Shown here in pieces: positions 1 through 6,464 of a DNA stretch of 11,953 nt. Under the pieces are notes generated by a model. The model worked only from the letters and a program-made list of their open reading frames with translations, did not search any database and was not told the origin of the DNA. Location: positions 1-11,953 of the forward strand of contig NZ_CAJZFJ010000067.1 of the NCBI RefSeq assembly GCF_915070105.1, read 5' to 3'. A program made the position numbers and the translations under genes. The stretch comes from an uncultured Porphyromonas sp. (GTDB taxonomy: Bacteria; Bacteroidota; Bacteroidia; Bacteroidales; Porphyromonadaceae). Positions within the stretch are counted from its first letter, which is position 1. Each line of letters starts with the position of its first letter.

Positions 1-60
1 AAGTGGATGTGTCGCCTCTCTGCTTTGGGCTTATTATATACGGGGTATAGGGATAGACCT

Positions 61-101
61 AGGAGCAGTGCTCCTGGACTAAAGCCCCCCTCTTCCAAGA
101 G
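61..101 (-). terminator. weak hairpins just downstream of gltA
   Basis: Two short inverted repeats follow the gltA stop codon on the minus strand. The first is CTCTTCCAAGAG at 90-101. The second is AGGAGCA-G-TGCTCCT at 61-75, which can fold as a 5-bp GC-rich stem with a 5-base loop. Neither is followed by a clear U-run in the minus-strand transcript, so this is at best a weak or factor-assisted terminator. Nothing else is recognisable in bases 1-103; a neighbouring gene may begin beyond the edge. Confidence 0.3.
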
Positions 102-103
102 AG

Positions 104-1606
104 CTATATGAGTGCTCCCTCTTCGATACGTCCAGTGAGACGCTGGTGCATAGCTGTAGCAGCCTTGCGCCCATCCCCCATAGCGAGGATGACTGTAGCC
201 GCCCCACGAACTATATCTCCCCCCGCATAGACATCAGGTATCGAGGTTTGCTTGTCGTCGTTGACGAGGATATTCCCCCACTTATCTACCCTGAGATCAG
301 GCATAGACGAGGAGACCAAAGGATGAGCAGAGTAGCCGATACAGACGACTACCTCATCTACGGGCATCTCCACTATATCCCCAGGGATAGCCACTGGACG
401 GCGACGCCCGCTCTCATCGGGTGCTCCTAGCTCCATACGCTGTAGGCGCATAGAGACGACTCGCCCAGAAGAGTCTCCTATGTACTCTACGGGATTGTGC
501 AGGGTCAGGAGCTCAGTACCCTCCTCGCATGCGTGCTTGATCTCCTCGGCACGAGCGGGCATCTCCTCCTCGCTCCTTCGGTAGACGATCATAGCCTGCT
601 GTGCATCTAGACGGATAGCTGTACGTACGGCATCTATGGCCGTATTGCCGCCACCGATTACGGCGACACGTTTGCCCCTGAGCTGGGGAAGCTCTGCTGC
701 CAGCTCCTCAGGGCTCATCATATTGTACTTAGCTAGATACTCGCTAGCGGTATATACCCCCTTGAGGTCTTCGCCGGGGATCCCCATGTGGTTGGCTACA
801 CCTACCCCAGTGGCGATGAAGATCCCTTCCATGCCAGCAGCCTTTAGGTCATCATAGGAGATCGTCTCACCGACAATAGTATTTGTCACGAAGTGTACCC
901 CTAGGTCTCGCATCTGCTGGATCTCATCCTCGATGATGCTATTGGGTAGGCAGAACTCTGGGATCCCGTAGCGCATGACCCCCCCGAGCTCGCTCTGAGC
1001 CTCATAGACGGTCACGTCATAGCCCCACTTAGCCATATCGGTAGCGAAGGAGAGTCCAGCTGGGCCACTCCCCACGACAGCTATCTTGCCACGACGGGGG
1101 GAGGTAGTGGGCTTAGGTTTGATGGAGCGGTCTCTATGGAGTCGTTCATAGTCGGCTACATAGCGTTCGAGGTTGCCGATAGAGACGGCCTGCTTCTTTA
1201 GACTAAGGGTATAGATACACTGGCTCTCACACTGCTTCTCCTGGGGGCATACACGCCCACAGACGGCAGGCAGGGAGCTAGTCTCACGGATTACATTTAG
1301 GGCATCTATCATCTCGCCTCGCTCGATGAGCTTGATGAACGAGGGGATATGTATCCCTACGGGACAGCCATCGACACACCCTGGTGTAGGGCAGTCTAGG
1401 CAGCGGCGTGCCTCGGCCATAGCCTCCTCTCGGGAGTAGCCGAGGGCGACCTCCTCATGGAATGATGTTATGCGCTCCGAGATAGGGAGCTCGGGCATTG
1501 GAGTCTTGTCCAGCTGTACACGCTCCTTATTGGGGTGAGCCTTCCGTAGGTCTGTTCTCCAGTCTTGACTACGTCGCTCCTTGATTAGCTCTTGCTTTGT
1601 CTTCAT
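104..1606 (-). CDS. gltA: GltA/NfnB-type NADPH-dependent glutamate synthase small-subunit-like flavoprotein
   Basis: This is a cytoplasmic FAD/NADPH-binding iron-sulfur oxidoreductase of 500 aa. Residues 1-160 form the N-terminal Fe-S domain, with two cysteine groups: C69, C72, C77, C81 and C116, C120, C126, C130. A first dinucleotide fold has VVGSGPAG (about 177-184), and a second has VIGGGNTAID (about 316-325) followed by the NADPH-site YRRSEEEMP (342-350). The C-terminal FAD motif is TSIPDVYAGGD (454-464). The length and the CxxC...CPVxIxIPxFI pattern fit the family named GltA, homotetrameric glutamate synthase, or NfnB/SudA, rather than the GltD that partners large GltB. Members either transfer electrons for glutamate synthesis or act with an NfnA/SudB partner in NADH/NADPH-ferredoxin chemistry. 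No partner lies upstream, because the gene starts next to a divergent intergenic region; one could lie beyond base 1. The family is secure, the exact reaction is not. Confidence 0.9.
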   Translation of the reverse strand: MKTKQELIKERRSQDWRTDLRKAHPNKERVQLDKTPMPELPISERITSFHEEVALGYSREEAMAEARRCLDCPTPGCVDGCPVGIHIPSFIKLIERGEMIDALNVIRETSSLPAVCGRVCPQEKQCESQCIYTLSLKKQAVSIGNLERYVADYERLHRDRSIKPKPTTSPRRGKIAVVGSGPAGLSFATDMAKWGYDVTVYEAQSELGGVMRYGIPEFCLPNSIIEDEIQQMRDLGVHFVTNTIVGETISYDDLKAAGMEGIFIATGVGVANHMGIPGEDLKGVYTASEYLAKYNMMSPEELAAELPQLRGKRVAVIGGGNTAIDAVRTAIRLDAQQAMIVYRRSEEEMPARAEEIKHACEEGTELLTLHNPVEYIGDSSGRVVSMRLQRMELGAPDESGRRRPVAIPGDIVEMPVDEVVVCIGYSAHPLVSSSMPDLRVDKWGNILVNDDKQTSIPDVYAGGDIVRGAATVILAMGDGRKAATAMHQRLTGRIEEGALI

Positions 1607-1655
1607 TGGTTGTGCTATGCAGTCGTAAACATGCTTGCAGTGATAATATCCTTCA

Positions 1656-1663
1656 CAAAGATA
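1656..1663 (-). promoter_or_regulatory. Bacteroidota-type -7 box for gltA
   Basis: The plus strand reads CAAAGATA, so the minus strand is TATCTTTG, an exact match to the Bacteroidota primary sigma -7 consensus TAnnTTTG. It lies about 50 bases ahead of the gltA start codon, which suits transcription start near 1650. No good -33 TTTG is visible at the expected distance; only a weak TGTA is present. Confidence 0.65.
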
Positions 1664-1677
1664 AGGAACCTAGATGA

Positions 1678-1706
1678 ATAACATACATTTATCCTTAATT
1701 ATATCC
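1678..1706. other. AT-rich segment next to the repeat cluster
   Basis: This run (ATAACATACATTTATCCTTA and onward) is clearly richer in A and T than the surrounding DNA. It lies just upstream of the gltA promoter and 90-140 bases from the repeat cluster. It could be an UP-like promoter element for gltA or an easily melted segment. The sequence alone does not decide. Confidence 0.35.
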
Positions 1707-1790
1707 CCCCTATATCACGCACTAGATCCGACGTATGATTACCATAGTGCGAGGGCAAGGTAGTCAAGGAGTATACACACAAGATAGAAC

Positions 1791-1838
1791 ATCTGCATCC
1801 TAGGTGCAGATACACCGATCGTATACCTGCTACCTAGG
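1791..1838. repeat. nested inverted repeats around two CCTAGG sites
   Basis: ATCTGCA (1791-1797) and TGCAGAT (1805-1811) form a perfect 7-bp inverted repeat. The segment starting CCTAGGTGCAG at 1799 is also an imperfect inverted copy, with single-base bulges, of the segment ending CTGCTACCTAGG at 1838. The two dyads share an arm and so offer alternative pairings. The region ends 8 bases before the 22-bp repeat array and may belong to the same regulatory site. Confidence 0.5.
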
Positions 1839-1846
1839 AGGGTCAA

Positions 1847-1912
1847 GTATACACGTGTGTACACTACTGTGTACCTGCGTGTACACAACTGTATACACAC
1901 GTGTACACAACA
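1847..1912. repeat. three tandem 22-bp repeats (iteron-like or operator array)
   Basis: The units are 1847-1868, 1869-1890 and 1891-1912, with no spacer. Pairwise identity by hand is 17/22 (1 vs 2), 17/22 (2 vs 3) and 18/22 (1 vs 3). Each unit holds two octamers of the form GTRTACAC, the second (GTGTACAC) invariant at 1857, 1879 and 1901. Octamer starts alternate in spacing at 10 and 12 bases, giving a strict 22-base period, about two helical turns. Because the octamers are near-palindromic, the block also forms an imperfect dyad: 1847-1874 pairs with 1881-1908 (23 of 28 positions) around a 6-base centre. Related half-copies lie at 1771 (GTATACACAC) and 1821 (GTATACCTGC). This geometry suits repeated binding by a dimeric protein on one DNA face. 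The protein is unknown. Confidence 0.8.
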
Positions 1913-1934
1913 TCGCTCTAAGTATGTCCTCTGT

Positions 1935-1955
1935 AGAGCTCTTATACACAGCTCT
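1935..1955. other. hairpin with a DnaA-box-like nonamer in its loop
   Basis: AGAGCT (1935-1940) and AGCTCT (1950-1955) form a 6-bp dyad with a 9-base loop. The nonamer TTATACACA (1942-1950) overlaps loop and stem and matches the general bacterial DnaA-box consensus TTWTNCACA exactly. A single match is expected by chance at low frequency; it gains interest only from the related nonamers in the neighbouring repeats. Confidence 0.4.
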
Positions 1956-2112
1956 CCTCGGGGCTACCCCTTCGGCTCGACTAGAGACACCGCTAAGCCC
2001 CCTAGACAAGAAGGAACATCCCAGAGTACCCAAGAGTAGAGAATACTAAAGGGGATCATGCATCAGCCCTAAACAGACAACTCTGTGTCAGACGCATTCC
2101 TTATATAATTCG

Positions 2113-2120
2113 TATCTTTG
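2113..2120 (+). promoter_or_regulatory. Bacteroidota-type -7 box for the rightward gene run
   Basis: TATCTTTG matches the TAnnTTTG -7 consensus exactly and is preceded by the AT-rich TTATATAATT (2101-2110). Transcription would start near 2127, leaving a leader of about 48 bases before the ATG at 2175. A convincing -33 element is not visible. The gaps downstream contain no comparable box, so this may be the main promoter for 2175 through 9715. Confidence 0.7.
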
Positions 2121-2174
2121 CGTCCGTGCATAGCTATGTGAGCTACTGTACTCGTATACATTACGAATAGACCA

Positions 2175-3143
2175 ATGGGAGTACTTCATCGACATAAGGT
2201 GGGCTATAGGCGGTATGTCCTCTGCCTCCTCACACTGATACTGGCTCTGAGCTCAGCATCAGCTCAGGCAGTACGCAAGGCTGGCTATATGGACTATATC
2301 CGTACCTTCAATGCCGAGGCTCGTCGGCAGATGGATCGCCATGCTATCCCCGCTAGTATCACACTAGCTCAGGGGCTCGTGGAGACTGGTGCTGGAGCAA
2401 GTACCCTAGCACAGGTACACAACAACCACTTCGGCATCAAGTGCCACACGACATGGAAGGGCAAGCGCACCTATAAGAGTGACGACAATCCCAATGACTG
2501 CTTCCGTAGCTATCCCTCAGCGAGAGAGTCCTACGAAGATCACTCCCTCTTCCTGAAGGGCAAACGATATCAGCGACTCTTCGCCCTACGCTACGATGAC
2601 TACCGAGGATGGGCAAAGGGACTACAGCTCTATGGCTATGCCACTAATAAGGGCTATGCCAACATGCTGATCAAGGTCATCGAGGACTATGAGCTCTATG
2701 CCTTTGACCATGGGGAGTATCCCAGTTGGTACCGAAGCTATGGAGGACGTACTCAGACACAGGGTACACGTCGTACAGCAGCTCCTGCTAAGTATGACCG
2801 CCCTATGCGACCCACCTATATCAGCTATGGACTGCTCTATGTCCTGGCGGATCAGAATGACTCCTATGAGCGGATCGCAGAGGACCTAGGGATGTCAGCT
2901 AAGAAGATAGCTAAGTACAACGATGCTCCTATTGACTTCCCATTGAGCGAAGGTGACGTAGTCTATTTAGAGCCCAAGAACAAGGAGGCTTCGCCCCGCT
3001 ATCCGACCTATATCGTACGCATTGGTGACTCGATGCACGACATCTCCCAACGCTTCGGTATCAGGCTGGATCGCCTATACAAGCTCAATGACAAGGATGA
3101 CGAGTATGTCCCCGAAGAGGGTGATATACTGCGTCTGAGATAG
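2175..3143 (+). CDS. secreted glucosaminidase (GH73-like) with C-terminal LysM domains
   Basis: This is a predicted exported peptidoglycan hydrolase of 322 aa. Residues 1-30 form a signal peptide: a basic start, the hydrophobic stretch YVLCLLTLILALSSASA, and likely cleavage after A30. Residues 35-175 resemble the glucosaminidase/FlgJ-type muramidase domain, with the expected catalytic glutamate E70 in LAQGLVETGAG, then NNHFGIKC and the helix AxGLQxYGYATNKGYA. A Tyr/Arg/Thr-rich linker (about 183-215) leads to a degenerate LysM (about 219-267) and a clearer LysM at 278-322 (TYIVRIGDSMHDISQRFGI, ending GDILRLR). LysM domains bind glycan, so the enzyme should cut or remodel cell wall in the periplasm. 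It lies behind the TATCTTTG promoter and 35 bases before purM. The family is well supported; the exact bond cut is inferred. Confidence 0.88.
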   Translation: MGVLHRHKVGYRRYVLCLLTLILALSSASAQAVRKAGYMDYIRTFNAEARRQMDRHAIPASITLAQGLVETGAGASTLAQVHNNHFGIKCHTTWKGKRTYKSDDNPNDCFRSYPSARESYEDHSLFLKGKRYQRLFALRYDDYRGWAKGLQLYGYATNKGYANMLIKVIEDYELYAFDHGEYPSWYRSYGGRTQTQGTRRTAAPAKYDRPMRPTYISYGLLYVLADQNDSYERIAEDLGMSAKKIAKYNDAPIDFPLSEGDVVYLEPKNKEASPRYPTYIVRIGDSMHDISQRFGIRLDRLYKLNDKDDEYVPEEGDILRLR

Positions 3144-3178
3144 CTCACACCGCCTAGACGATAAAGAGAGACAAAGCA

Positions 3179-4345
3179 ATGAACGAACGCTATATGCAGC
3201 GAGGTGTATCGGCCTCAAAGGAAGACGTACACAACGCTATACGCAACGTAGACAAGGGGCTATACCCTAAGGCCTTCTGTAAGATTATCCCCGACATCTT
3301 AGGGGGAGATGAGAGCTACTGCAATATCATGCATGCCGATGGCGCAGGGACCAAGTCCTCCCTTGCCTATCTCTACTGGCGCGAGACAGGTGACCTCTCC
3401 GTCTGGAAGGGGATCGCTCAGGATGCTCTGATCATGAATATAGACGACCTACTCTGCGTGGGCGCTATAGATGGCATCCTAGTCTCCTCCACGATAGGTC
3501 GCAATAAGCACCTCATCCCTGGTGAGGTCATCGCTGCTATCATCAATGGCACAGAGGAGCTCCTCGCTGAGCTTCGTGATCAGGGCATCGGTGTATATGC
3601 TACAGGGGGTGAGACTGCCGACGTGGGAGACCTCGTGCGCACGATCATCGTCGATAGCACCGTCACCTGCCGCATGAAGCGTAGCGATGTCATAGACAAT
3701 GCCCGTATACAAGCCGGTGATGTGATCGTAGGGCTAGCCTCCTCTGGACAGGCTACCTATGAGCGTCAGTATAATGGTGGTATGGGTAGCAACGGACTTA
3801 CCTCCGCCCGACATGACGTGCTGGAGCATAGTCTAGCAGGGCGCTATCCAGAGAGCTACGATGCCCAGACTCCTGACGAACTTGTCTACAGCGGATCTCG
3901 TAGCCTCACCTCTCCAGTAGATGGTACGCCCCTAGATGCAGGACAACTCATCCTCTCTCCTACTCGTACCTACGCTCCAATAATACGTCAAGTGCTCCAG
4001 GAGCTTCGCCCCAAGATCCATGGGATGGTACACTGCTCAGGCGGAGCACAGACCAAGGTTCTACACTTCGTAGAGGGGAAGCATATCATCAAGGATAATA
4101 TGTTCCCCATTCCGCCACTGTTCTCCCTAATACAGCAGGAGAGTGGTACTCCTTGGCAGGAGATGTACAAGGTCTTCAACATGGGACATCGTATGGAACT
4201 ATACGTTGCACCAGAGGAGGCTTCGCACATCATCGAGATTTCGGAGAGCTTCGGTGTCGAAGCACGCATCATAGGACGTGTAGAGGAGGCCGAGAGCAAT
4301 AAGCTCACCATCCACTCCCCCTATGGTATCCTAAGCTACGAATAG
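3179..4345 (+). CDS. purM: phosphoribosylformylglycinamidine cyclo-ligase (AIR synthase), Bacteroides type
   Basis: PurM performs the fifth step of purine synthesis, the ATP-dependent ring closure of FGAM to aminoimidazole ribotide, in the cytoplasm. The 388-aa product carries the N-terminal AIR-synthase core with HADGAGTKS (52-60), the conserved acidic/Asn strand IAQDALIMNIDDLLCVGA (about 79-96) and GGETADVGD (143-151). The C-terminal half includes GLASSGQATYE, GGMGSNGLTSARHD, LSPTRTYAPII and CSGGAQTKVLHF. It is about 40 residues longer than the common 345-residue PurM, and its first motif reads HADGAGTK where the classical form is GVDGVGTK. As far as I recall, both features are usual for Bacteroides and Porphyromonas PurM, so they do not suggest loss of function. 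The start has no clear Shine-Dalgarno site, as is normal for the phylum. Confidence 0.88.
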   Translation: MNERYMQRGVSASKEDVHNAIRNVDKGLYPKAFCKIIPDILGGDESYCNIMHADGAGTKSSLAYLYWRETGDLSVWKGIAQDALIMNIDDLLCVGAIDGILVSSTIGRNKHLIPGEVIAAIINGTEELLAELRDQGIGVYATGGETADVGDLVRTIIVDSTVTCRMKRSDVIDNARIQAGDVIVGLASSGQATYERQYNGGMGSNGLTSARHDVLEHSLAGRYPESYDAQTPDELVYSGSRSLTSPVDGTPLDAGQLILSPTRTYAPIIRQVLQELRPKIHGMVHCSGGAQTKVLHFVEGKHIIKDNMFPIPPLFSLIQQESGTPWQEMYKVFNMGHRMELYVAPEEASHIIEISESFGVEARIIGRVEEAESNKLTIHSPYGILSYE

Positions 4346-4403
4346 CCCCACAAATCATATCTTCACCTATACAATATTTACTACTTATCCCTAGACGACA
4401 TTC

Positions 4404-5492
4404 ATGGCAATAGAGAACGACCTGCTCCAGCGCATCGAGAGCCTAGAGGTCCGCTTTCAGGAGATCACCTCCCTGATTACCGCTCCAGATATTATCGCCG
4501 ATCAGAAGCGATTCATGAAGCTCAGCAAAGAGTATCGTGACCTAGAGCGTATCCTAGACAAAGGGAAAGAGTATCGGAACCTCCTAGGTAATATCCTAGA
4601 GGGACGTGAGACCCTGGACACAGAGAGCGACCCCGAGCTACGCACAATGGCTAGGGAGATGATGCAGGAGGCCGAGGAGCGCATCCCCTCTCTCGAGGAG
4701 GAGATCAAGCTCTTGCTCATCCCTGCAGATCCTGAGGATGCCAAGAATGTCGTGATGGAGATACGAGGTGGGACAGGTGGTGACGAAGCAGCCCTCTTCG
4801 CAGGAGACCTCTATCGCATGTATGTCCGCTACTGCGAGGGACGAGGATGGACTACCGAGGTAACTAGTGTGAGTGAGGGTACCGCAGGAGGATACAAGGA
4901 AATTGTCTTCACCGTCTCTGGTGATGGAGTCTATGGTGTACTCAAGTATGAGAGTGGGGTACATCGTGTACAGCGTGTCCCCGAGACAGAGACTCAGGGG
5001 CGTGTACATACCTCTGCCGCCTCCGTAGCAGTCCTACCAGAAGCAGAAGAAGTGGACGTCGTCCTTAACCCTGCCGACATCGAGATGCAGACTGCTCGCT
5101 CTGGAGGAGCTGGAGGACAGAACGTGAATAAGGTGGAGACCAAGGTACAGCTGACCCACAAGCCCACGGGTATCGTCGTCGTCTGTCAGCAGGCTCGTAC
5201 CCAGCTGGCCAACCGAGAGCTGGCTATGCAGATGCTACGTACCAAGCTCTACGACATAGAACTCACCAAGCACAACGAGGAGATAGCGGCACGACGTAAG
5301 ACGATGGTCTCGACTGGAGACCGATCCGCCAAGATACGCACCTACAACTACCCTCAGGGGCGTGTCACAGATCACCGCATCAACCTCACACTGTATAACC
5401 TAGCTGCGATCATGTCCGGAGAGATCCAACCCATCATCGACGAGCTAATCATCGCAGAGAATATTGAACGAATGAAGGAAGCTGCACTCTAG
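4404..5492 (+). CDS. prfA: peptide chain release factor 1
   Basis: RF1 recognises UAA and UAG in the ribosomal A site and triggers peptide release. The 362-aa length is typical. The helical N-terminal domain (about 1-110) is rich in Glu and Arg. MEIRGGTGGDEAALFAGDLYRMY (118-140) marks the family core. The stop-codon-reading tripeptide is P193-E-T195 in HRVQRVPETETQG; this P-x-T form identifies RF1 against the SPF of RF2. The catalytic GGQ is at 237-239, and its glutamine is the usual target of PrmC methylation. No prmC gene is in view. The gene sits 58 bases after purM and ends just before the structured leader of pyrF. The product is intact. Confidence 0.97.
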   Translation: MAIENDLLQRIESLEVRFQEITSLITAPDIIADQKRFMKLSKEYRDLERILDKGKEYRNLLGNILEGRETLDTESDPELRTMAREMMQEAEERIPSLEEEIKLLLIPADPEDAKNVVMEIRGGTGGDEAALFAGDLYRMYVRYCEGRGWTTEVTSVSEGTAGGYKEIVFTVSGDGVYGVLKYESGVHRVQRVPETETQGRVHTSAASVAVLPEAEEVDVVLNPADIEMQTARSGGAGGQNVNKVETKVQLTHKPTGIVVVCQQARTQLANRELAMQMLRTKLYDIELTKHNEEIAARRKTMVSTGDRSAKIRTYNYPQGRVTDHRINLTLYNLAAIMSGEIQPIIDELIIAENIERMKEAAL

Positions 5493-5501
5493 GTGCACCC
5501 A

Positions 5502-5565
5502 GAGAGCTGCTAGCATACTCACTAGGGAAGACCCTAAATCATCAACGGGGATGCTAGCACCTCTT
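5502..5565 (+). promoter_or_regulatory. nested stem-loop leader between prfA and pyrF
   Basis: In the 108-base gap before pyrF, AGAG (5503-5506) plus TGCTAGCAT (5508-5516) pairs with ATGCTAGCA (5551-5559) plus CTCT (5561-5564), interrupted by one C-C mismatch; a G-U pair at 5502/5565 extends it. Inside lies a smaller hairpin, TAGGG-AAGA-CCCTA (5523-5536). The CTCT arm can instead form CTCTT-GCC-AAGAG at 5561-5573. The 5' AGAG arm can instead pair with CTCT at 5487-5490, at the prfA end. No U-run follows, so it is not a standard terminator. It may be an attenuator, a processing site or an mRNA stabiliser. Confidence 0.5.
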
Positions 5566-5600
5566 GCCAAGAGAAGTAGCTCTATAGAACAATGTAGACC

Positions 5601-6437
5601 ATGACAAGAGAAGAACTATTTAAGAACATTCAGCGGAAGCGATCCTTCCTCTGCATTGGTTTGGATACCGATGTACGTAAGATACCCCAGTTCCTCCTTG
5701 AGGAGGACGACCCAATATTCGCCTTCAATCGTAGAATCATTGATGCCACAGCCCATCTCTGCGTAGCCTATAAGCCCAATCTTGCTTTCTATGAAAGTAT
5801 GGGCTCCTTTGGTATCCTTGCCTTTGAGAAGACGGTAGAGTATCTACGGTCTAACTATCCCGATCAGTTCATCATAGCTGATGCCAAGCGAGGAGATATT
5901 GGCAACACGAGCGATATGTATGCACGTAGCTTCTTCGAGCACCTCAAGGTGGATGCACTCACAGTAGCCCCCTACATGGGGAGCGATAGTGTGCTGCCTT
6001 TCCTCAAGTATAGCGGACACTGGGTAGTACTCCTTGCCCTTACCTCCAATGAAGGTGCAGCTGACTTCCAGCTAACCGAATCAAAGGACGGTGATGCCCT
6101 CTTCGAGCAAGTACTACGTAAGAGCCTAGAGTGGGGAAATAGCGACCAGATGATGTATGTCGTAGGTGCGACAAAGGCAGCCATGCTGCGACGAGTGCGA
6201 GCCATAGTCCCGGACTCCTTCCTCCTCGTACCTGGGGTCGGCTCTCAGAACGGGAGTCTGGAAGAGGTAGCCCACCACGGGCTCAATAGCATGTGTGGGC
6301 TACTGGTTAATGCCTCTCGTAGCATCATATACGCAGATGGCACAGAAGCATTCGCTAGTGGGGCTGCTGCTGAGGCAGAGAAGCTTCGCCACCAGATGGC
6401 AGAGATACTCATCAAGAACAAGCTTGTAGAGGCATAG
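5601..6437 (+). CDS. pyrF: orotidine 5'-phosphate decarboxylase, type 2
   Basis: PyrF converts OMP to UMP, the last step of de novo pyrimidine synthesis, in the cytoplasm. The 278-aa length and the long loop pattern fit the type 2 PyrF subfamily rather than the roughly 240-residue E. coli type. Visible active-site elements of the TIM barrel are LCIGLDTD (17-24), the substrate lysine region VAYKPN (55-60), and the catalytic D94-A-K96-R-G-D99-I-G-N-T segment. LVPGVGSQNG (about 211-220) and NASRSIIYA (about 237-245) fit the phosphate-binding end. All key residues are present. The gene is preceded by a structured 108-base leader with no promoter box and followed 27 bases later by lpxD. Confidence 0.95.
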   Translation: MTREELFKNIQRKRSFLCIGLDTDVRKIPQFLLEEDDPIFAFNRRIIDATAHLCVAYKPNLAFYESMGSFGILAFEKTVEYLRSNYPDQFIIADAKRGDIGNTSDMYARSFFEHLKVDALTVAPYMGSDSVLPFLKYSGHWVVLLALTSNEGAADFQLTESKDGDALFEQVLRKSLEWGNSDQMMYVVGATKAAMLRRVRAIVPDSFLLVPGVGSQNGSLEEVAHHGLNSMCGLLVNASRSIIYADGTEAFASGAAAEAEKLRHQMAEILIKNKLVEA

Positions 6438-6464
6438 CACTCTCTACACATATAGTATACATTC

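Larger units (their letters stand above)
1607..2174. other. divergent intergenic region with repeats and two outward promoters
   Basis: This 568-base stretch separates leftward gltA from the rightward gene run. It contains an AT-rich segment (about 1672-1716), a nested inverted repeat (1791-1838), three tandem 22-bp repeats (1847-1912), a hairpin whose loop carries TTATACACA (1935-1955), a small GGGGCTACCCC hairpin (1959-1969), and TATCTTTG promoter boxes facing outward at both ends. The short open frames here have low-complexity or repeat-derived translations (Cys-Val-Tyr-Thr runs), so I treat the region as non-coding. Confidence 0.75.

Noticed and set aside
1847..1912. CRISPR array
   Set aside because: The three 22-bp units abut without spacers, diverge from each other, and no cas gene is present.
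1804..2049. Open frame of 81 codons (plus) in the intergenic region, with overlapping frames on both strands
   Set aside because: The translation is repeat-derived and low in complexity (Cys/Val/Tyr/Thr runs from the 22-bp units), with no recognisable domain and no conserved-looking start; better explained as a by-product of the repeats.
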